DNA of 64,000 nt, from contig JACPIS010000039.1 of NCBI GenBank assembly GCA_016187925.1, positions 1 through 64,000 on the forward strand, given 5' to 3'. This stretch comes from Opitutia bacterium (GTDB lineage Bacteria > Verrucomicrobiota > Verrucomicrobiia > Opitutales > Opitutaceae). How positions within the stretch are numbered: position 1 is the first letter of the stretch; each line of letters opens with the position of its first letter. The position numbers and the translations under genes are program-made. Below the pieces are notes generated by a model. It did not search any database. It had not been told where the DNA came from and saw only the letters and a list, made by a program, of their open reading frames with translations. Shown here piece by piece: positions 61,552 through 64,000 of the stretch.

Positions 61552-62607
61552 ATGCCCGCCTCGCACCGCCCTTCTCCTCCGGATGTGCCGCTCGCAACGT
61601 GGCGCGAGTTGCTTGATGCCGCGCTTGCGCTCCGCGCCGCCCGGCCGTGGGAGTGGTTGGATGACATGGATGTGTTCGCCCTCGTCGACGAGCAGAAGCG
61701 GGCTTGGTTCCCTTCGGTGCTCGGCGCGGCTGGGCAGGTATACGGGCTCGCGCTCTATCGCGGGGAGAACGGGTTGCGCTTCCTGCTCGAGACGGCGGAA
61801 ACCCTCGAAGACGATCCGCAGGCTGCCATGTTCGTGCAGGATGCGTTGCTGCTCGACTGGGGTGCGAAAAAGGCCCTGGCACCCGAGGACCTGGCGACAC
61901 TCGCCGCACTCGGCCACGCGCCGCGCCCGCGCGAACGGCAGGCCTGGCCGAGCTTTCGCAGCCACGTCCCCGGCTGGTATCCCTGGTTCCTCGACGCCAC
62001 CGAGGCGCGCGCACTGGCGCGCGGCACCCGGGCCGCGCTCGCCTGCGCGGAACTGGCGCGGCGTGATCCGGATTTCTTCGCGCCGAATGACGCTGATCCC
62101 TCCCTCCTGCCCACGGTCGATCTCGAAGTGGCGCTGGCCGGCAACCTGACCCCCCAGCAGGTGGCGTGGCGCACGTGGGAAACCGGACCACTTGTAGCAC
62201 CCGCTATCCCACCGGTACCGCCGACCTGGGCGGCCATCCGGGCACGACCGCAAAATACCCGCGCCGCGGTGGAGTTCGACGTCTTTCATCTGCCCGCTCC
62301 GGTCTCGGATGGCGGCCGCCCGTATTTCCCGCGCATGGCCCTGATGGCCGACGGCGAGAGCGGCTACATCTACGCGGCGGAAATGACCGGTCCTCAGTGC
62401 CCTTGGACCGACCTGGTGGTCGCGGCCTGGAGCAAGGCGCTGGGCACAGCGCAACGGCGTCCCGGCGTCATCGCCATCCGGCGTCCCGAGTGGATTTCCA
62501 CACTGACCCCGCTCGCGGCGCAACTCGGTATCACGCTGGAGCTGCGCGACGAGCTGCCGTTCATCGACGAGGCGGGCGCATCGCTCGCTCGCTTCGGAAT
62601 GCGTTGA
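61552..62607 (+). CDS. Protein of unknown function resembling DUF7309/DUF6930 proteins
   Basis: A 351-residue cytoplasmic protein. The N-terminal segment PWEWLDDMDVFALVDEQ, followed by AAGQVYGLALYRGENGLRFL, resembles the N-terminal domain I remember as DUF7309, with a second domain after about residue 230 (PYFPRMALMADGESGYIYAA). Such proteins have no known activity. Start ATG 61552 sits 11 bases after gmk. Confidence 0.7.
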   Translation: MPASHRPSPPDVPLATWRELLDAALALRAARPWEWLDDMDVFALVDEQKRAWFPSVLGAAGQVYGLALYRGENGLRFLLETAETLEDDPQAAMFVQDALLLDWGAKKALAPEDLATLAALGHAPRPRERQAWPSFRSHVPGWYPWFLDATEARALARGTRAALACAELARRDPDFFAPNDADPSLLPTVDLEVALAGNLTPQQVAWRTWETGPLVAPAIPPVPPTWAAIRARPQNTRAAVEFDVFHLPAPVSDGGRPYFPRMALMADGESGYIYAAEMTGPQCPWTDLVVAAWSKALGTAQRRPGVIAIRRPEWISTLTPLAAQLGITLELRDELPFIDEAGASLARFGMR

Positions 62608-62626
62608 ACCCGAGGGCGCGAGTCAC

Positions 62627-63619
62627 ATGCAGCGCGCATCGCGATTTCAGGTTTCCGACCACTGCGACGGCCGGCGGTTTTTCAATCCACCCGGTCAGCC
62701 CCAGGCCCGCTCGTTCTGGCAACTGCCGCGCTGGTGGTATCAGCAGACCGTGCTCGGACACGGCACCGCCTGGCCGAAGCAGCTCCCGCCGCCGCGCCGC
62801 CCGCAACTGCCCGCCCGCGTGCCGCCGGGACAGGTGGCGGTCACGTTCATCGGCCACTCGACCTTCCTGCTGCAATTCGCGGGGCTGACCGTGCTGACCG
62901 ATCCCGTCTTCGCGACCTACGCCGGTCCGTTCGGTCGGCTCGGGCCGCGCCGCGTCCGCCCGCCGGCCCTGAAGTTGGAAGAGCTGCCGCCGGTGGACGT
63001 CGTGCTCTTCAGCCACAACCACTACGACCACCTCGACCTCGCCACGTTGCGGTGGCTCGCGCGTGAGCGCCGGCCGCGATTCGTGACTTCGTTGGGCAAC
63101 AAGCCCTGGCTGGAGGCGCGCGGCGTGACGAACGTCGTCGAACTCGACTGGTGGCAAGCCGCCGACGCTGCTCCCGGGCTGCGCGTCACCGGCACACCCG
63201 CGCAGCACTTCGCCGCCCGCGCGCCGTGGGACCGTTGCCGCACGCTCTGGAACGGATTCGCACTGCACACGCCGCATGGCGCGGTGTTCTTCTGCGGTGA
63301 TTCCGGCTGGGCGCCGCATTTTGCCGAGCTCAACCGCCGGTACGGCGCGCCCGATCTCGCCCTGCTGCCCATCGGCGCCTACGAGCCGCGCTGGTTCATG
63401 ACGCCCGTGCATATGAATCCCGACGAAGCCGTCCGCGCGCACCTGGCCCTCGGGGCGCGCCGCTCGCTCGGCATGCACTTCGGCACCTTCCAGCTCACCA
63501 ACGAAGGCATCGACGCACCGCTGCAAGCGCTCGCGGCGGCGCGAAAGACGCACGGTGTGGCGGCGGACGCCTTCGACACGCTGGACTTCGGGGAAACGCG
63601 GCTGCTGGTGCTGCGCTGA
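62627..63619 (+). CDS. MBL-fold metallo-hydrolase, NAPE-PLD/UlaG-like
   Basis: A 330-residue metallo-beta-lactamase-fold enzyme. The metal motif is FSHNHYDHLDLATL (HxHxDH), with later ligands likely in GTPAQHF, FCGDSGW and GMHFGTF. The N-terminal FFNPPG and WWYQQT segments resemble the NAPE-hydrolysing phospholipase D-like group. No signal peptide is obvious. The substrate is unknown; phospholipid or lactone hydrolysis are possible. Confidence 0.88.
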   Translation: MQRASRFQVSDHCDGRRFFNPPGQPQARSFWQLPRWWYQQTVLGHGTAWPKQLPPPRRPQLPARVPPGQVAVTFIGHSTFLLQFAGLTVLTDPVFATYAGPFGRLGPRRVRPPALKLEELPPVDVVLFSHNHYDHLDLATLRWLARERRPRFVTSLGNKPWLEARGVTNVVELDWWQAADAAPGLRVTGTPAQHFAARAPWDRCRTLWNGFALHTPHGAVFFCGDSGWAPHFAELNRRYGAPDLALLPIGAYEPRWFMTPVHMNPDEAVRAHLALGARRSLGMHFGTFQLTNEGIDAPLQALAAARKTHGVAADAFDTLDFGETRLLVLR

Positions 63620-63700
63620 TCCGCGCCCGCGGCAACAGGCTTGCCTCGTTTTCGCTACCGCGTATCCGTTTTGGCCGCGGGCCGCCTCCTTCCCTTCGCC

Positions 63701-64000
63701 ATGAAACTACCCTTGATTGCGCTGCTGGCGCTGTCGCTGGCGGGCAATGCCGTCCTCGCCTATCTCGCCTTTTCACCCACCCTGGTCCAACCGGCCGCTC
63801 CATCCGTCGTCCCACCGGCCTCCGCCACCCGCCGGACAGAATCAGGGACGCCCCACGCGGTCGCCGCGGACACGCCGGCCAGGGCCGCCGCGCCCGCCCC
63901 CGGGGCGAAGTGGCGCTCGCCCCGCTCCGATCACGAGATCCACGCGCTCGTCGCGGACCTTCGTTCGGCGGGTTTTCCGGGTGCGGTCGTGCGCGCCGTC
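63701..64000 (+). CDS. Start of a membrane-anchored protein, cut by the window edge
   Basis: ATG 63701 opens a frame that runs to the window end without a stop (100 residues). It begins with a signal-anchor helix (LIALLALSLAGNAVLAYLAF), then a Pro/Ala-rich linker and a more ordered segment from about residue 77 (SDHEIHALVADLRSAGFPG). The function cannot be assigned. No earlier in-frame start is evident. Confidence 0.75.
   Translation, partial: MKLPLIALLALSLAGNAVLAYLAFSPTLVQPAAPSVVPPASATRRTESGTPHAVAADTPARAAAPAPGAKWRSPRSDHEIHALVADLRSAGFPGAVVRAV

Overview
The window looks like about 64 kb of a high-GC chromosome from the Verrucomicrobiota, probably family Opitutaceae (inference, no phylogeny run). 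Supporting observations are a PEP-CTERM surface protein, an OleC/OleD pair, a rhombosortase with its lipoprotein target, a roughly 1,140-residue protein resembling diphosphate-dependent PEP carboxykinase, and long synteny blocks of housekeeping genes with few Shine-Dalgarno sequences. No rRNA, tRNA, CRISPR array, prophage or intact transposon was seen.

Layout. 1-4077: end of the F1 ATP synthase operon (atpA partial, atpG, atpD, atpC) closed by a terminator. 4156-6943: ferrous iron uptake (feoA, feoB, and a 54-residue FeoB-associated Cys-rich membrane protein). 7101-8372: an ECF sigma factor with an SRPBCC protein. 8837-16454: the PEPCK-like giant, an MFS carrier, and two tandem amidohydrolase-fold proteins, the second without its metal ligands. 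16531-23753: a three-gene secreted/periplasmic locus built on CsgG-like domains, ending in a 1,795-residue CsgG-propeller-ankyrin protein. 23883-32258: oxidoreductase, ExoD, queuosine precursor genes queE/queC, a histone-deacetylase-like amidohydrolase, RNase D, and oleC-oleD. 32781-36485: two RNA methyltransferases and the PEP-CTERM protein. 36932-43835: S9 peptidase, lipoate ligase, RmlD-like reductase, adenylate cyclase and hybrid histidine kinase, all leftward. 43894-48034: cupin, TSUP permease, M20 peptidase, class-A beta-lactamase-like protein, MarC. 48128-53147: a type III restriction-modification island with its own HTH gene and a small downstream gene. 53283-64000: rlmN, an unknown protein, rhombosortase plus target lipoprotein, a 5'-nucleotidase-like protein, miaB, gmk and further small-molecule/unknown genes.

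The most unusual signal is not a gene. Many spacers hold short, AT-richer or palindromic elements with a common design: a left arm made of 7-, 9- or 10-base words repeated in phase, a GC-rich middle, and a right arm with the same words in inverted orientation, ending within a few bases of a start codon. The words differ from element to element but the architecture repeats (atpA/atpG, atpD/atpC, feoB/small gene, miaB/next gene, the trmH/rlmD divergent pair). Related word arrays and palindromes also sit in frame inside coding genes (oleC twice, oleD, rlmN, probably the lipoate ligase and the RlmD-like methyltransferase). Separate palindromic families (four GTCATYCTGA hairpins, GGTAGGGCGA hairpins, GGCATTCC hairpins) fill the spacers at 32259-32780, 33588-34090 and 36486-36931. 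The picture resembles a set of mobile or self-generating palindromic elements that tolerate insertion into proteins, as described for Rickettsia palindromic elements, but with different sequences.
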